From Corylus avellana (Eukaryota > Streptophyta > Magnoliopsida > Fagales > Betulaceae): 64,000 bases of DNA. The stretch covers positions 37,692,590 through 37,756,589 of the forward strand of contig NC_081543.1 of the NCBI RefSeq assembly GCF_901000735.1, in the 5' to 3' direction. This document shows positions 61,569 to 64,000 of this stretch, piece after piece. A model generated the notes under the pieces. That model was not told the origin of the DNA. It did not search any database and worked only from the letters and a program-made list of their open reading frames with translations. Position 1 is the stretch's first letter. Every line of letters starts with the position of its first letter. The translations under genes and the position numbers were made by a program.

Positions 61569-62933
61569 ATGGCGAGCGAGAACGAACCAGCGAAGCTCCT
61601 CTTGCCGTACCTCCAACGAGCCGATGAGTTGCAGAAGCACGAGCCTCTCGTTGCCTATTACTGTAAGTATCTCTAATCCTCCAGCTTTATAACCCTAATC
61701 CCTTCCATACGGCGCCGTATGATCCCTCAATCCGATACGATCTGTTGCTATTATCAGGTCGATTATATGCGATGGAGCGAGGGTTGAGGATTCCCCAGAG
61801 CGAGCGCACCAAGACTACCAATTCCCTCCTCGTTTCCCTCATGAACCAGCTCGAAAAGGTCCTCTACTTTGTTCTCCTTAATATTTTTCTTATTGGTGAT
61901 TTTGATTTTGGCGAATCGGTAAAATTTTCATTTACTGTTTGGTTGCTGAGAAAAGCTAGTAAATAAGCGTGTCTCTTGGTTAATTTAGTCTAAAGCTGTA
62001 TTGCACTGGTACTGAGGCTTCCGTGTGAGCGTTAATTTTCCGGTTGCCTAACCTTAATGTGCTAAAACGATTGTTGGGATCCGCTTTGCAGCTTAAACCT
62101 GAAACAATTTATGTTTCTGCTGCCTGTAACGCCCTCACATTGTTTACGGGTTTTCTTCCGTAGTAAAGTGGTCAGGTAGGTCTTAGGTTCAAGTCTTATA
62201 TGTCAGGATAAGGAAGATTGATCATTTTTGAAAGCACAGAAGGGTTTCATAAGGTATGTCAATTCCTTGATAGTTTCGGTATGGAGGGTTAGAAATTTTG
62301 AACCTTTCACAGTGGAGGTAAGTAGTTTGAGGGGAACTAATAGTAACTAGAATGTCGCCTAAAGTTTGCCTTCTGCTCGTATAGTTGTCATGGTGCTCCA
62401 AGTGGTATTGAATTTTTGAGTTGTTTTTATTCACAAGTTTCCAAATTCTTATTAGTTCCAAAGGAATACGGGAATACTGTCTCATTTTGACATTGACCAA
62501 TACATATTGTTGAAATCATGATTTAAAATGACTGATGGTTGTATATCTTAGACATAATGAGGTCAATTCTTTAAGATATCTTAATGATTTTTAGGAGCGG
62601 TGCTTTATGAATTTTGTATGGGTTTCATAGTAGCAATAGACTTAACTAATAGATGTTACTTGCAGAAATGGGAGGGGAATCTACTGTCAATTAGCTGTTG
62701 TAGCAAATAGATATGACTTGTTCACATGGATGTCACTTGGAAGATCTTGCAAAAATTTATATGGCTTGTGTTGTCTCTATATCTTTCACCTTATTGACGT
62801 GAACTGATAGTGGACCTTTACAGGACAAGAAATCACTGAAGTTGGGGCCTGAAGACCACTTACATCTGGAGGGATTCGCCTTAAATGTCTTTGGGAAGGC
62901 GGACAAGCAAGACCGTGCCGGACGATCAGATTT
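61569..62933 (+). CDS. LIP5: LIP5/VTA1-like ESCRT regulator, 5' part
   Basis: Three exons are in the window, 61569-61662, 61758-61858 and 62824-62933, encoding the first 101 residues. The rest lies beyond the right edge. The frame starts MASENEPAKLLLPYLQRADE and continues with HEPLVAYYCRLYAMERGLRI, a Thr/Asn-rich KTTNSLL and EGFALNVFGKADKQDRAGRS. This is the N-terminal tandem-MIT region of VTA1/LIP5. In the family, this part binds ESCRT-III subunits, and the C-terminus activates the SKD1/Vps4 ATPase in multivesicular body sorting. The splice after TAC T|GT joins the codon for Cys as expected. Exon 3 ends in phase 2 at a GTATGC donor. Confidence 0.92.
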
Positions 62934-63429
62934 GTATGCCAAATCTTGTTTCTTATATATATGACTGTCATGTGAAAAGGCATTGGACGCCTATGCCTCT
63001 TGGCTAACCTCTTGTTGTAATCTTAGAGACTCCAATCTTTTTAGGTCTGCACCTCTGGTTGTGAGGCACTGACAGAATGTGAATTGCCTTGAAACAATTC
63101 GGTTGAGCCATCTTGTTTCTTATATATGACTGTCATGTGAAAAGGCATTGAATGCCTATGCCTCTTGACTAACCTCTAGTTGTAATCTTAGAGACTCCAA
63201 TCTTTTTAGGTCTGCACCTCTGGTTGTGAGGCACTGACAGAATGTGAATTGCCTTGAAACAATTCGGTTGAGCCATCATGTTTAATAGAAAAAAACGAAA
63301 GAAAGATTGGCTTTGCCCTGTTGTGTATGACATGATGAGTTTTTAGAGTTTGTGCATGCACTTACTATTTATGGATATCTTGACTGTAGAACCACTACCT
63401 CGCAATGTTGTAATTTTGAAATTCTTGGA

Positions 63430-63462
<33 letters not shown>

Positions 63463-64000
63463 CCGGTTGAACTACTGCTCAATATGAACTATTTAAGCAA
63501 GAACATGACTGATGTTTCTTTAAATTTGACATCTCTTGTCCTAATTACTTGTTCGAACATATTGAACTCCTTTCTTAAAGGATAGTTATGATTTTGGATG
63601 CCATACAAGCTTGAGCATTGAAATTTGTTTTAAAATTTAATGTGAATGAGGTATGAGATGCATTAGATGGATTGCTTATTGCTTATATATGTATATATAC
63701 CAAGCTTTCCACAGATTTTGTATACGTATGATGTAAAATATGTCATAATTCTCATCATGTTTTTCAAGATCCATGCTTCAAAGCAACTTATCAAAAAAAA
63801 AAAAAAAAAAAGATCTATGCTTCAAAGCCTGTCCCTGCCTTTTGGGTCGGGGATGCTTCTATGAGTTACCTTTTGAACCATGTGAAGCAAGTCAAATCAT
63901 TTTTTCAAGTACAACAGGTTATGTTGACTGTCTGGTCTCTATAACTATCAATGACTCACTACTAACATGATCACGGTATGTTGGATCATGAATCCAATTC
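62934..64000. other. LIP5 intron 3 (runs off the window)
   Basis: No next exon is recognisable before the edge. The intron holds a tandem duplication (62944-63277), a poly-T tract of about 35 nt (63428-63462) and a poly-A run near 63794-63810. Confidence 0.6.
62944..63277. repeat. Tandem duplication, 167-bp period, in LIP5 intron 3
   Basis: 'tcttgtttcttatata' starts at 62944 and again at 63111, and both copies run on to 'caattcggttgagccat'. Differences are few: two bases fewer in the TA run and single substitutions such as 'ggacgcc' to 'gaatgcc'. The duplication is therefore recent. Confidence 0.9.

Overview
The window is nuclear DNA from a flowering plant, almost certainly a woody eudicot. 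The genes are split by AT-rich introns with GT..AG borders. The proteins belong to plant families (MAP65, DUF761, DUF3537, plant EHD, GDSL esterase/lipase). The spacers carry plant-type MITEs, tRNA-derived SINEs and AT microsatellites. The species cannot be fixed from the sequence; a tree such as a member of the Fagales is only a guess. One 20-N assembly gap lies at 48963-48982.

Layout, left to right. 1-7.4 kb: repeat-rich spacer with one small secreted cysteine-rich peptide gene (3539-3784, +) behind a cluster of W-boxes. 7.7-10.0 kb: a seven-transmembrane DUF3537 protein (+, 4 exons, 436 aa). 11.3-17.4 kb: an EHD1-type endocytic ATPase (+, 16 exons, 545 aa), including one GC-AG intron. 18.6-20.4 kb: two small single-exon genes, a DUF761 protein and a 77-residue acidic protein. 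21.1-28.4 kb: two duplicated GDSL esterase/lipase genes (-) on either side of an opposite-strand SWIB/MDM2-domain gene (+). 30.6-35.7 kb: two tandem mitochondrial pyruvate carrier copies, each with one different lesion. 37.2-40.4 kb: mitochondrial GrpE/Mge1 co-chaperone (+, 5 exons, 350 aa). 41.7-42.6 kb: four-repeat polyubiquitin (+), convergent with an uncharacterised plant-specific gene on the minus strand (43.0-46.0 kb, 3 exons, 175 aa). 46.3-53 kb: a gene-free island of SINE copies, MITEs, two foldback elements and a possible LINE tail. 54.2-60.0 kb: MAP65-1-like microtubule bundler (+, 9 coding exons, 585 aa) with a short uORF in its leader. 61.6 kb to the end: the first three exons of a LIP5/VTA1-like ESCRT regulator (+), which runs off the window.

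The genes do not form a pathway or operon; this is ordinary mosaic euchromatin. Loose themes are mitochondrial import and metabolism (MPC, GrpE), endomembrane traffic (EHD1, LIP5) and protein turnover (ubiquitin). I found no previously undescribed multi-gene system. The best leads are the doubly damaged MPC pair, a CG-rich palindromic motif recurring upstream of four unrelated genes, the MAP65 uORF, the DUF3537 receptor-like gene, and a MITE family defined here by two copies with intact 9-bp target-site duplications. Exon borders were derived by hand from splice dinucleotides, phase and family resemblance.
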